From Hydrogenovibrio sp. 3SP14C1 (GTDB lineage: Bacteria > Pseudomonadota > Gammaproteobacteria > Thiomicrospirales > Thiomicrospiraceae): a DNA stretch of 64,000 nucleotides. The first letter of the stretch is position 1; every line of letters begins with the position of its first letter. Both the position numbers and the translations under genes were made by a program. This document shows, piece by piece, positions 8,326 to 17,679 of the stretch. The notes under the pieces are model-generated. The model saw only the letters and a list, made by a program, of their open reading frames with translations, had not been told where the DNA came from and did not search any database. Location of the stretch: positions 62,001-126,000 of the forward strand of contig NZ_JARTLM010000005.1 of assembly GCF_029625905.1 (NCBI RefSeq), in the 5' to 3' direction.

Positions 8326-9900
8326 ATGTCACTGCAATTAGAAAAAAGTAAAAGACGAACTTTTGCCATTATTTCCCACCCGGATGCCGGGAAAACCACG
8401 GTTACCGAAAAACTCTTGTTATATGGTGGTGCCATTCAGATGGCGGGTGCGGTTAAAAGTCGTAAAACGGACCGTTCCGCTACGTCGGATTGGATGAAAA
8501 TGGAGCAAGAAAGAGGGATTTCTGTTGCTTCCTCCGTCATGCAGTTTCCTTATAAAGAGGTCATGATTAATCTTTTGGACACGCCTGGGCATGAAGACTT
8601 TTCAGAAGATACTTATCGCACTTTAACAGCGGTTGATTCGGCATTAATGGTTATTGACGTCGCTAAAGGGGTTGAGGATAGAACCATTAAATTGATGGAA
8701 GTTTGTCGTCTAAGAGATACCCCTATTTTAACGTTTATCAACAAACTTGATCGTGAAGGGAAAGACCCGATTGAGTTATTGGATGAAGTTGAAGACGTGT
8801 TGAAAATCAATTGCGCCCCAATGACTTGGCCAATTGGTATGGGGAAACGCTTTAAGGGGATATACCACCTTTACAATGATACTGTTCGTTTGTTTGAATC
8901 GGCTGATGGTTTAAACGCTTCTGAAGGAGTATTGATCCACGGGTTAGACAATCCTGAACTGGATGAAAAACTTGGTAGTCTGGCAGAAGAACTTCGAGAT
9001 GAAATTGAGCTTGTCAGAGGGGCGAGTCATGAATTTGAACTGGATGCGTTTTTAAAAGGAACATTGACGCCAGTCTTTTTTGGGTCTGCGGTCAATAACT
9101 TCGGGTTACAGGAACTATTGGATGGATTTGCGAAGTATGCACCAGCTCCAGAAGGGCGTGAAACCAAAGATCGATTTGTTAAATCAGACGAACAAAAGTT
9201 AACAGGTTTCATTTTTAAGATTCAGGCCAATATGGATCCAAAACATCGTGACCGTGTTGCGTTTATGCGAATTGTGTCAGGTAAATACGAAAAGGGCATG
9301 AGCTTAAAGCATGTCAGAATCGGTAAGGATGTCAAAATTGCAAAAGCCATTACATTCTTAGCGAATAAGCGTGATCAGGCAGAAGTGGCTTACCCTGGCG
9401 ATATTATCGGCTTGCATAATCACGGCACGATTAAAATCGGGGATACCTTTACACAGGGTGAAGACTTAAAGTTTACCGGGATTCCAAACTTTGCGCCAGA
9501 GTTATTCAGACGTGCGCAACTGAAAGATCCAATGAAAATGAAAGCCTTGCAAAAGGGATTGACGCAGTTGTCAGAAGAAGGGGCGACACAGTTATTTCGT
9601 CCTATCATCAATAATGATCTCATTTTAGGGGCAGTTGGTATTCTGCAGTTTGAAGTGGTGGCTCAGCGGTTGAAAGACGAATATAACGTAACCTGTTTAT
9701 TCGAACCGGTTAATGTCTCGACTGCTCGTTGGGTGGTTGGTGATAAGGCTGAGATTGATAAGTTCTTAGCGAAAGTCAAAGAGAATGTTGCTTATGATGC
9801 AGCTGGTGAGTTGGTTTATATTGCCCCGACGCGTGTCAATCTGACGTTAATAGAAGAGCGTTGGCCAGAGCTTCAATTCACCGCAACGCGTGAGCATTGA
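8326..9900 (+). CDS. prfC: Peptide chain release factor 3 (RF3)
   Basis: This 524-residue GTPase carries the G1 motif SHPDAGKTT, the switch regions ([12 protein letters not shown]), [16 protein letters not shown] (G3) and NKLDR (G4), and the RF3-specific C-terminal domains ending in the [11 protein letters not shown] region. Length is typical of RF3. It recycles RF1 and RF2 from the ribosome after termination. The ATG at 8326 has no strong Shine-Dalgarno sequence. The gene appears monocistronic, bounded by a palindromic hairpin upstream and a terminator at 9916-9953. Confidence 0.97.
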   Translation: MSLQLEKSKRRTFAIISHPDAGKTTVTEKLLLYGGAIQMAGAVKSRKTDRSATSDWMKMEQERGISVASSVMQFPYKEVMINLLDTPGHEDFSEDTYRTLTAVDSALMVIDVAKGVEDRTIKLMEVCRLRDTPILTFINKLDREGKDPIELLDEVEDVLKINCAPMTWPIGMGKRFKGIYHLYNDTVRLFESADGLNASEGVLIHGLDNPELDEKLGSLAEELRDEIELVRGASHEFELDAFLKGTLTPVFFGSAVNNFGLQELLDGFAKYAPAPEGRETKDRFVKSDEQKLTGFIFKIQANMDPKHRDRVAFMRIVSGKYEKGMSLKHVRIGKDVKIAKAITFLANKRDQAEVAYPGDIIGLHNHGTIKIGDTFTQGEDLKFTGIPNFAPELFRRAQLKDPMKMKALQKGLTQLSEEGATQLFRPIINNDLILGAVGILQFEVVAQRLKDEYNVTCLFEPVNVSTARWVVGDKAEIDKFLAKVKENVAYDAAGELVYIAPTRVNLTLIEERWPELQFTATREH

Positions 9901-9915
9901 GTTAATCCTTTCTTT

Positions 9916-9953
9916 AAAAAAATCATGTCAATATTGATTTGGTATGATTTTTT
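9916..9953 (+). terminator. Terminator after prfC
   Basis: A ten-base AT-rich stem (AAAAAATCAT with ATGATTTTTT) encloses an inner TCAATATTGA palindrome and ends in a T-tract sixteen bases after the prfC stop. Confidence 0.75.
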
Positions 9954-10057
9954 CTTCTTGATTATTAATCGTGGTTAGAATTTTGAATAAATAATGAAGA
10001 TAAATCATTTTTATTTTAATTTTTATCGCTAACCATTTGATTAAGCGTAAAAAAAAT

Positions 10058-10085
10058 TTGATTCTTTTAAAAAATATGTTATTGT
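10058..10085 (+). promoter_or_regulatory. Candidate promoter for the second c-di-GMP riboswitch
   Basis: TTGATT at 10058-10063 and TATTGT at 10080-10085 are 16 bases apart in an AT-rich stretch. They precede the riboswitch by about 80 bases, with a small ACCTGA/TCAGGT hairpin at 10118-10138 in between. Confidence 0.45.
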
Positions 10086-10162
10086 CTAGTAGTTAATTTT
10101 ACGAAAGATGATAGAGTTACCTGAATGAAAGTCAGGTTTAATGAACGTTAATCACCTTATCA

Positions 10163-10244
10163 AAACATATTTGCCAAACTTACTGTGAAGTAAGGACGGA
10201 AAGCCACGGGTCTTTTTTTTGAAAAAGATAGCCGGGTTGCGTAG
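10163..10244 (+). ncRNA. Cyclic-di-GMP-I (GEMM-I) riboswitch candidate 2
   Basis: The order of conserved parts again fits class I: TTTGCCAAACTTAC, a P1b helix CTTAC/GTAAG with a TGTGAA loop, GGACGGAAAGCCACGGG, and a second hairpin whose arms are TCTTTTT and AAAAAGA, closing with TAGCCGGGTTGCG. The match to GGGACGCAAAGCCACGGG and AGCCGGGUUGCC is better than in candidate 1. About 95 bases downstream starts a 47-codon membrane peptide gene, the only plausible target before the convergent mgtE gene. c-di-GMP should therefore control that peptide. Confidence 0.88.
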
Positions 10245-10339
10245 AAGAAAATGACAGCATAGAAGCGTATGTTTTCTGCCCCGTCTCAAGACAAATAAAA
10301 TTAATGGTTAGGTCAAAAGTAGGGTAATAGTAGATTGTT

Positions 10340-10483
10340 ATGAAGCTTAAAAGAAGAGAAAATATTTTTCGAACGCAAAAGAAATCTCACTTTAAAACGA
10401 TTACTTTCTTTGTCGTTGCGATGATGGTGCTTGTCTCTTATGTTTATTCAGTTGATCCGACTGCTGTTATAGACATGTTGTAA
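10340..10483 (+). CDS. 47-residue membrane peptide under a c-di-GMP riboswitch
   Basis: ATG at 10340 opens a 47-codon frame ending in TAA at 10481. The product has a strongly basic, soluble amino end (MKLKRRENIFRTQKKSHFKT), one hydrophobic helix at about residues 21-37 (ITFFVVAMMVLVSYVYS) and a short acidic tail (VDPTAVIDML). This is the layout of a single-pass membrane microprotein with a cytoplasmic basic end. The ribosome site is weak (AGGG sixteen bases upstream), and an in-frame stop lies two codons before the ATG, so this is the earliest ATG. Its position straight after a c-di-GMP-I aptamer is the main argument that it is real. No family recognised; a role in surface behaviour or envelope regulation is inference. 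Confidence 0.6.
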   Translation: MKLKRRENIFRTQKKSHFKTITFFVVAMMVLVSYVYSVDPTAVIDML

Positions 10484-10497
10484 TCGACAGGGGTGTG

Positions 10498-11859
10498 CTA
10501 GATTGTGAAAACAATCGTTGCTAACCCTAGGAATACGAAAAATCCAAGAGAGTCTGTAACCGTTGTAAGCATTAGTCCTGAAGCTAAAGCAGGGTCAATT
10601 TTGATCTTATTAAGAAATAGTGGGATTAAAGCGCCTGCGAATGCCGCTGCAACCAGATTGATTAGCATTGCTGCACCAAAAATCATCCCTAACGCACTGT
10701 CCTGAAACCACAACCATGTAACGACGCTGGTTAGAAGGGCCCATAATAGACCGTTAAAACTGCCTACCGCTGTTTCTTTTAAAATCAATTTATGACTGTT
10801 CTTTGCCCCCAGTTTCCCAGTCGCGATCGCTCGGATAACAATGGTTGCCGTTTGAGTACCGGCAATTCCGCCCATGCTTGCGATAATCGGCATGAGGACA
10901 GCCAAAGCAACGACTTGCTGAATCGTCGCTTCAAAAAAACTAATGACTATTGAGGCAAAAATGGCGGTCAATAAATTAATACCTAACCAAAAAGAACGTC
11001 TTCTAGCAGAGCGAAGCGGCGGGGCAAATAAATCTTCTTCATCATCTAACCCGGCGCTGGCCATTTGAGCTCTTTCAGCTTCTTCTCGGATGATATCAAC
11101 AACGTCATCGATAGTGATTCGACCCAGCACAAAGTTATTTTCATCGACAACCGCAATCGAGATTAGGTCATTTTTTTCAAAGATGGTAGCGATTTCCTTG
11201 TCGGGTACCAAGGCTTTAATTGCAAATCGTTTGGGATCCACTAAATCGGCTACAAGGGTTTCTTCGTCATGAACCAGTAAGTCATTCAGTTTTATTGTGC
11301 CTTGATATTTTCCATCTCGATCTCTGACAATCAAGTCGACCATGTCTTTTGGTAACGAGCCTATTTTACGTAACAGACGAATGACGACCTCTAGGGTAAC
11401 GTCCGAGCGAACGGCTATAAAATCGGTACTCATTAGCCCACCTGCAGTATCTTCAGGGTAAGATAATGCGGTCTGAACTGCGTGTCGATTTTGTTCAGGT
11501 AATTTGGCTAATAAACTGCTCTTTTCTTCATCAGGTAAAGATTGAATGATATCTGCAATATCATCTGTTTCGAGGGCTTCGGTTAATTGAATAATCTGTT
11601 GATGATCAAGCTGGCTTAGTAAGTCAGCTCGAACTTCATCATTGGTATGACCTAAGATTTCCCCTTGTGTATCAGAAGGGAGTAATCCCCATAATTGTGA
11701 CCGTTCTCTAGGGGGGGTCGCTTCCAATATTTCTGCGATTTCTTCTGCGACCAAACCTTGCAGCAGTTGTTGAATGTAATCGGTATTTTGTTCACTAACG
11801 GCTTTGTGCAGTTGTTCAGTGAGTTGAAGTTTATCAATTGTATGATGAATTTGAGACAT
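10498..11859 (-). CDS. mgtE: Magnesium transporter MgtE
   Basis: This 453-residue protein has the MgtE layout: an N-terminal superhelical domain (about 1-130, with ATPPRERSQLWGLLP and LPDEEKSSLLAKL), two CBS domains (about 135-255, DVTLEVVIRLLRK, GRITIDDVVDIIREE) and five membrane helices (about 285-450) that include GGIAGTQTATIVIRAIATG. It is a gated Mg2+ channel of the inner membrane closed by cytosolic Mg2+. I chose ATG 11859; an in-frame TTG at 11877 would add six residues. It converges on the small riboswitch-controlled gene with only 14 bases between the stops, and no clear terminator separates them. Confidence 0.93.
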   Translation of the reverse strand: MSQIHHTIDKLQLTEQLHKAVSEQNTDYIQQLLQGLVAEEIAEILEATPPRERSQLWGLLPSDTQGEILGHTNDEVRADLLSQLDHQQIIQLTEALETDDIADIIQSLPDEEKSSLLAKLPEQNRHAVQTALSYPEDTAGGLMSTDFIAVRSDVTLEVVIRLLRKIGSLPKDMVDLIVRDRDGKYQGTIKLNDLLVHDEETLVADLVDPKRFAIKALVPDKEIATIFEKNDLISIAVVDENNFVLGRITIDDVVDIIREEAERAQMASAGLDDEEDLFAPPLRSARRRSFWLGINLLTAIFASIVISFFEATIQQVVALAVLMPIIASMGGIAGTQTATIVIRAIATGKLGAKNSHKLILKETAVGSFNGLLWALLTSVVTWLWFQDSALGMIFGAAMLINLVAAAFAGALIPLFLNKIKIDPALASGLMLTTVTDSLGFFVFLGLATIVFTI

Positions 11860-11993
11860 TGGAATTTCTCGAAACAATTATGTCAATTTATCGTTAGTCT
11901 GATTATGCCTTGAAAAAGGCATAATACAACTAAAAACTTATGGGTTGATACTGTATAACTGGATTGAATTTTTTTCTTAAGATTTAGACATAA

Positions 11994-12019
11994 AAAAAGG
12001 GCTCTTATAAGCCCTTTTT
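11994..12019 (-). terminator. Terminator after hpf
   Basis: AAAAAGGGCT and AGCCCTTTTT arms with a six-base loop form a symmetrical terminator between the hpf stop (12034) and the mgtE start (11859), both on the minus strand. It separates the lpt-hpf operon from mgtE. Confidence 0.85.
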
Positions 12020-12033
12020 CAGAAGAGTAAATT

Positions 12034-12372
12034 TTAAGCTTCTTCTTCTTCAGGAGTCATATTTTTAACCCCACCTGATTTTTGGTGGTGACTACCGATT
12101 TTTTCTTTGTGTTTAATGATCTGACGGTCTAATTTATCAATAAGAGCATCAATCGAGGCATACATATCATCACAAGTATGCTCTGCAAACAAATCTTTTC
12201 CAGAGGCATGGACGGTTGCTTCAGCTTTTTGTTGTTGTTTTTCTACCGTTAAAATAACGTGAGCATTGGTAACATGATCAAAGTGTCTTGTTAATTTCTG
12301 CATTTTTTCTGTTACATAGTCACGAAGAGCATCTGTGATTTCGATATGGTGGCCTGTAATATTGATTTGCAT
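12034..12372 (-). CDS. hpf: Ribosome hibernation promoting factor HPF/YhbH
   Basis: This 112-residue protein begins MQINITGHHIEITDALRDYV, has the RaiA/HPF beta-alpha fold and keeps the basic C-terminal helix (LDRQIIKHKEKI), with an acidic tail ending TPEEEEA. It binds 30S subunits and promotes 100S dimers in stationary phase. The ATG follows AAGGAGC. In enterics and pseudomonads hpf is preceded by rpoN after lptB; here lptB is directly followed by hpf with a 156-base gap and rpoN is absent. Confidence 0.92.
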   Translation of the reverse strand: MQINITGHHIEITDALRDYVTEKMQKLTRHFDHVTNAHVILTVEKQQQKAEATVHASGKDLFAEHTCDDMYASIDALIDKLDRQIIKHKEKIGSHHQKSGGVKNMTPEEEEA

Positions 12373-12528
12373 AGTATCGCTCCTTAATCTTATTTTTGCT
12401 GCGATTTTACAGGGAAGCTTAAAAGATACTTTAAGCTTGTTGATTCAATTTCAGTATAGCATAGAGTCAAAAAAGTAAAAGGCGTTTTCAGTTTAATTAA
12501 ATGGTTTTGTAAGCGTTATTTCGTTAAC

Positions 12529-13251
12529 TTATTGAAAGTTCTCACCTAAATAAACCCGCTTAACATCAGCGTTGCTCAGAATCTCGTGGGGAGCGCCTTG
12601 CGCGAGGATTGTACCTGCATGAAGGATGTAAGCTTGATCACAAACACCAAGTGTTTCGCGAACATTATGATCGGTAATCAAAACACCAATGCCTTTCATC
12701 TTTAAGTGCAAAATAATGTTTTGAATATCTTTAACTGAAATCGGATCAACCCCGGCAAAAGGCTCATCCAATAAAATGAAATTAGGTTCCATTGCTAAGG
12801 CGCGAGCAATTTCGACGCGACGTCTTTCTCCACCGGATAAGGCTTGGCCAAGTTGTGTGGTGATGTGGCCGATTTGAAGGTCATCAATCAACTCTTGGTA
12901 TTGCTGCTGCTGTTGATCCATTGTCAGTTCAGGACGCATTTCAAGAATGGCTTTAATATTTTGTTCAACGGTCAGTTTTCGGAAAACTGAGGCTTCCTGA
13001 GGAAGGTAGCCAATGCCCAGCTTTGCTCTTTGATCTATAGATAGACTGCTGATTTCTTCATCATTTAAGAATATTTCACCTGCATCATTGGGAACCAATC
13101 CCGTCATCATGTAAAAAGTGGTTGTTTTTCCCGCGCCGTTTGGTCCTAGTAACCCAACTACTTGACCGCTTTCAACATCTAAATCGACCGAACTAACGAC
13201 TCGGCGGCGCTTATAACTTTTTGCGATTTTTCTAGCATAGAAGTGAGCCAT
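12529..13251 (-). CDS. lptB: Lipopolysaccharide export ATPase LptB
   Basis: This 240-residue ABC ATPase has Walker [18 protein letters not shown]-loop [15 protein letters not shown], signature [16 protein letters not shown], Walker [17 protein letters not shown] and the switch histidine in [12 protein letters not shown]. These are LptB hallmarks. It powers LPS extraction with LptFG. Its ATG abuts the lptA stop with no gap. Confidence 0.96.
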   Translation of the reverse strand: MAHFYARKIAKSYKRRRVVSSVDLDVESGQVVGLLGPNGAGKTTTFYMMTGLVPNDAGEIFLNDEEISSLSIDQRAKLGIGYLPQEASVFRKLTVEQNIKAILEMRPELTMDQQQQQYQELIDDLQIGHITTQLGQALSGGERRRVEIARALAMEPNFILLDEPFAGVDPISVKDIQNIILHLKMKGIGVLITDHNVRETLGVCDQAYILHAGTILAQGAPHEILSNADVKRVYLGENFQ

Positions 13252-13800
13252 TTACGGTTGCGACTCCGGTTGTTTTTGAGTGGTGTTTGACTCTTCGGGT
13301 TCAAAAATAACAGTGATGCGTTTCTTTTCTGCTTTGTCGCCTTTGGCTGAAAGCGTTTTATCGTTTAGGTTGTAGAGTATCTCCGGACCGGAAATACTGT
13401 TTTTTCCTTGTTGATTGACGTAGGCATTTCCTTCAAGCAAAACGGTACGCTTTTCTGCATGATAAGTGATGATATCTGCTCGACCATTGACCCAATGTTG
13501 TTCTTCAGGCAAAAAACGTTTGAAGGTTGCCTGTTTTCCAACAACTAATGCCTTAATCACTTTTCTGTTTGGGTGAAAGATGGTGACTTTATCACCTTGA
13601 ATGATGGTTGTCCCTTGAGTGATGATTACTTGGCCAGTATAAATGCTTTGTCCTTTTTGATCTTGTGACAGTAGGCTGTCGGCCTTGATTTCAATCGGCA
13701 AGGACTCAGAAGGATCTGTTTTCGGTTCGGCACTATAAACTTGAAAGTTGATAGTGGTAAGAAGCAACAAAAAGCTGATGGTTAAAATTTTATGAGACAT
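13252..13800 (-). CDS. lptA: Lipopolysaccharide transport periplasmic protein LptA
   Basis: This 182-residue protein has a signal peptide (about 1-23, ILTISFLLLLTTINFQVYS then AEP) and the OstA beta-jellyroll pattern (LPIEIKADSLLSQDQKGQSI, YTGQVIITQGTTIIQGDKVT, YHAEKRTVLLEGNAYV). LptA forms the periplasmic bridge that carries LPS from LptC to LptD. It is flanked by lptC and lptB in the usual order. Confidence 0.93.
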   Translation of the reverse strand: MSHKILTISFLLLLTTINFQVYSAEPKTDPSESLPIEIKADSLLSQDQKGQSIYTGQVIITQGTTIIQGDKVTIFHPNRKVIKALVVGKQATFKRFLPEEQHWVNGRADIITYHAEKRTVLLEGNAYVNQQGKNSISGPEILYNLNDKTLSAKGDKAEKKRITVIFEPEESNTTQKQPESQP

Positions 13801-13845
13801 GGAATTTTTTTCTGCTTTTTAATTTAAATTTAAGGTTACAAGTAC

Positions 13846-14430
13846 TCATGGGCTTTCTGTTTTTTGGGGTTGGTAAAGTGTTTTAACATCTGACAGAAAA
13901 CGGTATTTCCCTGTTGTCATATTGGCTTTAAAACCAACGCCGCTCACCGTTAAATTAGGTTCAATTATTTCAGTATAAACCTTGCTAGTTAATGTTTCTG
14001 ACAATGTATTATAAGAAATCTGTTCAGATTTTAATGTTTTATTTTCTGCATCAGGCTGCTTTTCAATTGTCTGAATAACAACGTTGCCATTTAAGTGAAC
14101 GATTTGATCATTTAAAGTTTTGCCTTGTTGGCTTTTAATCGTGTAGGCAGTGTTTTCTTTATCTTGGATGATGTAGGGATTTTTAAAGCGGCTTTGTTTG
14201 GTTTGGTTTTGGTAAAAGACTTCGTCAGCATAAATCACCGTTTGTTTCGCGCTGGGGTTGAGTTTGGAAACTTGCCAACTGGTTGAATTAAAGATCTGCC
14301 AGCTGTGTGTTAGGGCAACAGGTTTTGTTTGGACTGAAGGTGATTCTCTGTTCGTAGATTGTTTGAACGCGATGGTTAAAACAATTACAGCAGCAATAAA
14401 TAATAAAATGACAGAGAGTTTTTTGGACAT
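13846..14430 (-). CDS. lptC: LPS export ABC transporter periplasmic protein LptC
   Basis: This 194-residue protein has one N-terminal membrane anchor (about 4-22, KLSVILLFIAAVIVLTIAF) and a periplasmic LptC/OstA-like domain containing QGKTLNDQIVHLNGNVVI and NTLSETLTSKVYTEI, typical of LptC. It docks LptB2FG to LptA. The gene lies between kdsC and lptA on the same strand. Sequence conservation in LptC is low, so context carries part of the assignment. Confidence 0.9.
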   Translation of the reverse strand: MSKKLSVILLFIAAVIVLTIAFKQSTNRESPSVQTKPVALTHSWQIFNSTSWQVSKLNPSAKQTVIYADEVFYQNQTKQSRFKNPYIIQDKENTAYTIKSQQGKTLNDQIVHLNGNVVIQTIEKQPDAENKTLKSEQISYNTLSETLTSKVYTEIIEPNLTVSGVGFKANMTTGKYRFLSDVKTLYQPQKTESP

Positions 14431-14520
14431 GGTGGCCTGATATTGAACGTCTCTTTGTGCATTCGTAAATAATCGTTAAAGCATAAGAGACTGCTGATTT
14501 ACGTAATGATTAAGATTGTA

Positions 14521-15063
14521 TCAGACTTCTTTGCGTAAATAAAAATCCATGTGGGCTTGCCACAAATCTTGGGATTTTAGAATGAGCTCGCATATTTCTC
14601 GGACGCATCCTTGCCCTCCGTTAAATTTGGAGATGTAATCAACACGAGGTATGACTTCATGGTCGGCATCTTGTGGGCAAACAGAAAGTCCAACGCGGGT
14701 GAGTATCGGAAGATCAAGGATGTCATCACCAATATAGGCGATTTCATCTAAATTTAAATCGAGTTTTTCAACCAGGTTCAAAAAGGTCGGAAGCTTATCA
14801 GGAACACCTTGATAAAGATGTTTAACCTTTAAATCTTGCATTCTTTTTTCGGTAAGTGGAGATTTACGCCCAGTAATAATACCGATTTCGATGCCACTTT
14901 TTTGCAACATCACCATACCGTGTCCATCGCGGGTAAAAAAGGCTTTATATTCCAATCCATCGTCACCATAGATCAGTTTGTTATCAGACAATACTCCGTC
15001 GATATCAAGGATAAGCAGTTTAATTTTAGAAGCTTTATCAGTTAAGTGTTTTTCAATAGACAT
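14521..15063 (-). CDS. kdsC: 3-deoxy-D-manno-octulosonate 8-phosphate phosphatase KdsC
   Basis: This 180-residue HAD-family protein has motif I LLILDIDGVLSDN, motif II IITGRKS and motif III with the acidic YIGDDILDLPIL. The FFTRDGHGMVMLQKSGIEIG segment is typical of KdsC. It dephosphorylates Kdo-8-phosphate for lipid A/LPS assembly. It starts 13 bases after the antiporter stop and precedes lptCAB. The isomerase gene kdsD, which normally lies just before kdsC, is missing here. Confidence 0.95.
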   Translation of the reverse strand: MSIEKHLTDKASKIKLLILDIDGVLSDNKLIYGDDGLEYKAFFTRDGHGMVMLQKSGIEIGIITGRKSPLTEKRMQDLKVKHLYQGVPDKLPTFLNLVEKLDLNLDEIAYIGDDILDLPILTRVGLSVCPQDADHEVIPRVDYISKFNGGQGCVREICELILKSQDLWQAHMDFYLRKEV

Positions 15064-15076
15064 GTTCTAATTCCTT

Positions 15077-16066
15077 TTAGCCCGCAACGCTTCTGAAATA
15101 AAGTAATAACATATAACCAATGAAGCTGGTTAACAATATATAACCTTCTGTTTTTGTAATGACGGCTTTCCCTTTACGAGGTAGTGCAACCAGTAACATG
15201 GCAAGCGTTAAGGCTAACATTATAGGGTAGTCTAATAATAACGTTGCATGATCGATAACCGAAGGGGAAATTAATGCAGGCATCGACATGACAGCCAGTA
15301 AGTTGAATAGGTTGGAACCTAAAATGTTTCCAATCATTAAGTCGGCTTCGCCTTTTTTGGCTGCTGTGATTGCTGCGGCAAGTTCTGGCAAACTTGTTCC
15401 GATGGCGACAATGGTTAGACCAATAATCATTTCAGGAACATGGAAGAACTGTGCAATTTCAACCGCACCCCAAACCATCATTTTGGCGCTAATCATTAAT
15501 ATCAACAATCCTAGGATGAGAAAGACTAACGCTTTTTTGTTGGTTAGTTTTGGAAGGTCTTTAAGCTCTTCAATGGTTTCTTCCGCTAAAGGGTCATTGG
15601 GGGTCATGTTTTTGTTTGCACGAATCATCCAGGTCATTACAATCAATAGCAATGCAAGAAGGATAATACCATCCGTTGTATCCAGATCCTGGTCAAGCAT
15701 CAGTAAGATGCCGATTAGAGAGATACCTAATAAGATCGGAAACTCTCGTTTAAGCAGTGATGACTTAATGACAACGGGGGAGATAATGGCGGTTACCCCA
15801 AGAACTAAACCGATATTGGCAATGTTTGATCCCACTACATTACCAATTGCCAGGCCTGGACTATCGTCGATAGAGGCCAGTATGGCAACTAAAATTTCTG
15901 GTGCTGACGTTCCGAATCCTAAAACAACCACGCCGATGATCAGTGGCGAAATATTCATATGGATCGCTGTGCTAGCCGCCCCTTCAATAAAGAGATCTGA
16001 GCTCCAGACGAGGAGGGCTAACCCAACGAATAAAGTAATTAGTGGTAGAATAAGGCTGATTGTCAT
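15077..16066 (-). CDS. Calcium/sodium antiporter, YrbG-like CaCA family
   Basis: The 329-residue inner-membrane protein has about ten helices and the two inverted alpha-repeats of the CaCA superfamily: FGTSAPEILVAI with GNVVGSNIANIGLVLG, and IGTSLPELAAAI with GNILGSNLFNLLAV. I start it at ATG 16066, which gives the family's usual beginning (MTISLILPLITLFVG); an in-frame extension to 16201 would run into the divergent gene. It heads the kdsC-lptCAB-hpf cluster just as yrbG does in Escherichia coli. A CCAGGCCTGG decamer also occurs inside this coding region near 15850. Confidence 0.9.
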   Translation of the reverse strand: MTISLILPLITLFVGLALLVWSSDLFIEGAASTAIHMNISPLIIGVVVLGFGTSAPEILVAILASIDDSPGLAIGNVVGSNIANIGLVLGVTAIISPVVIKSSLLKREFPILLGISLIGILLMLDQDLDTTDGIILLALLLIVMTWMIRANKNMTPNDPLAEETIEELKDLPKLTNKKALVFLILGLLILMISAKMMVWGAVEIAQFFHVPEMIIGLTIVAIGTSLPELAAAITAAKKGEADLMIGNILGSNLFNLLAVMSMPALISPSVIDHATLLLDYPIMLALTLAMLLVALPRKGKAVITKTEGYILLTSFIGYMLLLYFRSVAG

Positions 16067-16178
16067 GTGATGTCTTTTGCTTGCTTTTTCTTTTTGAACT
16101 GAAAAAATAGTAAAGGCAGTATTATATATTTTTTTATAATTAAAATAAATAAAGTTTATAAAGGTCAGAGAAGGAATC

Positions 16179-16784
16179 GTGGATAACTTAATCATCGGCA
16201 CACAAGGTTGGGAGTCAGAAGCTTGGTTGGACTTTTTTTACCCAGAGGGTATGCCAGAAGATTGGCGGCTTGATTTTTATAGTAATTTTTTTGAGTGTGT
16301 ATTGGTTGAAGAGTCGGTCTGGAAAACATGGACTGAAGAAGCCCTCGAAGAGTTGGTTGACATGTTTGAAGAAGAAGCATTTTGGTTTTTCTTTGAGGTT
16401 TCTAATGTATTAACCGAGCAAGGAGTCATTCAACTTGAAAAAGTGAAGCGGTTTTTAAAAGAGCGCGCAGTAGGGGTAGTGTTAAAAGAAACGAATCAAA
16501 ATCTTCCCGAAGTGTTAAGCGGTTATAGTGTGACATTAGTATCTAAGACGGACAAAAGAGACGGTTGGTGCTGGCAATATGAAGATGGTTATGTATCCGG
16601 TGATCCCGTGGGATATGTTGATGGGTTAAGCCGGGATGGTAAGGTGCAGTCTGCAATGTTAAAGCAGTTTATGCAGTCGTTACCAGAAGGCCAGAAAGGA
16701 GCAGCTTTCTTTATCGGTGGAGATTCTATTGATATTGACCAAGTCAAGAATTTAAAAATTGTCGGCGAAATTATGGGGTATTAA
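16179..16784 (+). CDS. DUF72 (YecE-like) family protein
   Basis: This 201-residue protein starts with GTG at 16179 behind GAGAAGGA. Its amino end, IGTQGWESEAWLDFFYPEG, matches the DUF72/YecE opening (IGTxGWxYxxWxxxFYP). The C-terminal half is divergent and the protein is shorter than typical YecE proteins (roughly 240-290 residues), so it may be a reduced member. Function of the family is not established. It is divergent from the antiporter gene with a shared 112-base promoter region. Confidence 0.7.
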   Translation: MDNLIIGTQGWESEAWLDFFYPEGMPEDWRLDFYSNFFECVLVEESVWKTWTEEALEELVDMFEEEAFWFFFEVSNVLTEQGVIQLEKVKRFLKERAVGVVLKETNQNLPEVLSGYSVTLVSKTDKRDGWCWQYEDGYVSGDPVGYVDGLSRDGKVQSAMLKQFMQSLPEGQKGAAFFIGGDSIDIDQVKNLKIVGEIMGY

Positions 16785-16881
16785 GTTTATTGTCTTTGGG
16801 TTTAAATAAAATTTTGTTAATATCTTTTGCCTTACTTTTATAAAGTCGTTTAAATAAATTATAAGTTGCACTTTGAATCAT

Positions 16882-17679
16882 ATGTCAGTCGAATCGATTA
16901 TTGAAATAAAAAACTTAAGTTTTTCCCGTGGAGACCGCAAGATCTTTGAAGATCTCTCGTTAAATATTCCAGTGGGGAAAGTGACGGCGATTATGGGGCC
17001 AAGCGGAACCGGAAAAACGACGTTATTAAAGTTGATAGCAGGACAACTGCAGCCTGATAAAGGGCAAGTGCTTGTAAATGGCGAAAATGTTCATAAGTTA
17101 AGAAGAAAAAAATTATATGAATTGCGGCGAAAGATGGGGATGCTCTTTCAAAGTGGCGCTTTATTAACCGATTTAAATGTCTTTGATAATGTTGCTTTTC
17201 CAGTTAGAGAGCATACTGGATTACCAGAAGAAATTATTCGGCCATTGGTGTTAATGAAGTTGCAAGCTGTTGGTTTGAGAGGTGCTCAGGCATTAAAAGT
17301 TTCTGAACTGTCTGGTGGGATGGCGCGACGTGTTGCTTTGGCAAGGGCGATAGCGCTTGATCCTGATATGATTTTTTACGATGAGCCTTTCGTTGGGCAA
17401 GACCCTATTACAATGGGAGTTTTGATTGAATTGATTCGCAACTTAAATGATAGCCTAAATTTAACCAGTGTTGCCGTGTCACACGATGTTAATGAAGTGT
17501 TGTCCATTGCAGATTATGCTTGTGTTCTGTCAGAAGGGCGAATTATTGCTGAAGGAACAGCAGAGTCATTATTGGAATCCTCTTCAGATTACGTCAAACA
17601 GTTTCTACAAGGATTGCCTGACGGACCTGTTCCTTTTGATTACCCTGCTAAACCTTATTTACAGGATTTAAAATTATGA
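16882..17679 (+). CDS. mlaF: Phospholipid ABC transporter ATPase MlaF
   Basis: The 265-residue ABC ATPase has Walker [17 protein letters not shown], signature [16 protein letters not shown], Walker [16 protein letters not shown] and the H-loop in VAVSHDVNE. The LSGGMARR signature and GQDPI are typical of MlaF. It energises retrograde (outer-to-inner membrane) phospholipid transport. I used ATG 16882; a TTG three codons earlier is in frame. Its stop overlaps mlaE as ATGA. Confidence 0.95.
   Translation: MSVESIIEIKNLSFSRGDRKIFEDLSLNIPVGKVTAIMGPSGTGKTTLLKLIAGQLQPDKGQVLVNGENVHKLRRKKLYELRRKMGMLFQSGALLTDLNVFDNVAFPVREHTGLPEEIIRPLVLMKLQAVGLRGAQALKVSELSGGMARRVALARAIALDPDMIFYDEPFVGQDPITMGVLIELIRNLNDSLNLTSVAVSHDVNEVLSIADYACVLSEGRIIAEGTAESLLESSSDYVKQFLQGLPDGPVPFDYPAKPYLQDLKL

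Noticed and set aside
15288-16070. 260-codon plus-strand frame opposite the antiporter
   Set aside because: Antisense shadow of a transmembrane gene; its serine- and isoleucine-rich composition is the usual mirror of hydrophobic codons.
16067-16201. 45-residue extension of the CaCA antiporter
   Set aside because: It would overlap the start of the divergent YecE-like gene and is absent from the family; ATG 16066 gives the expected first helix.
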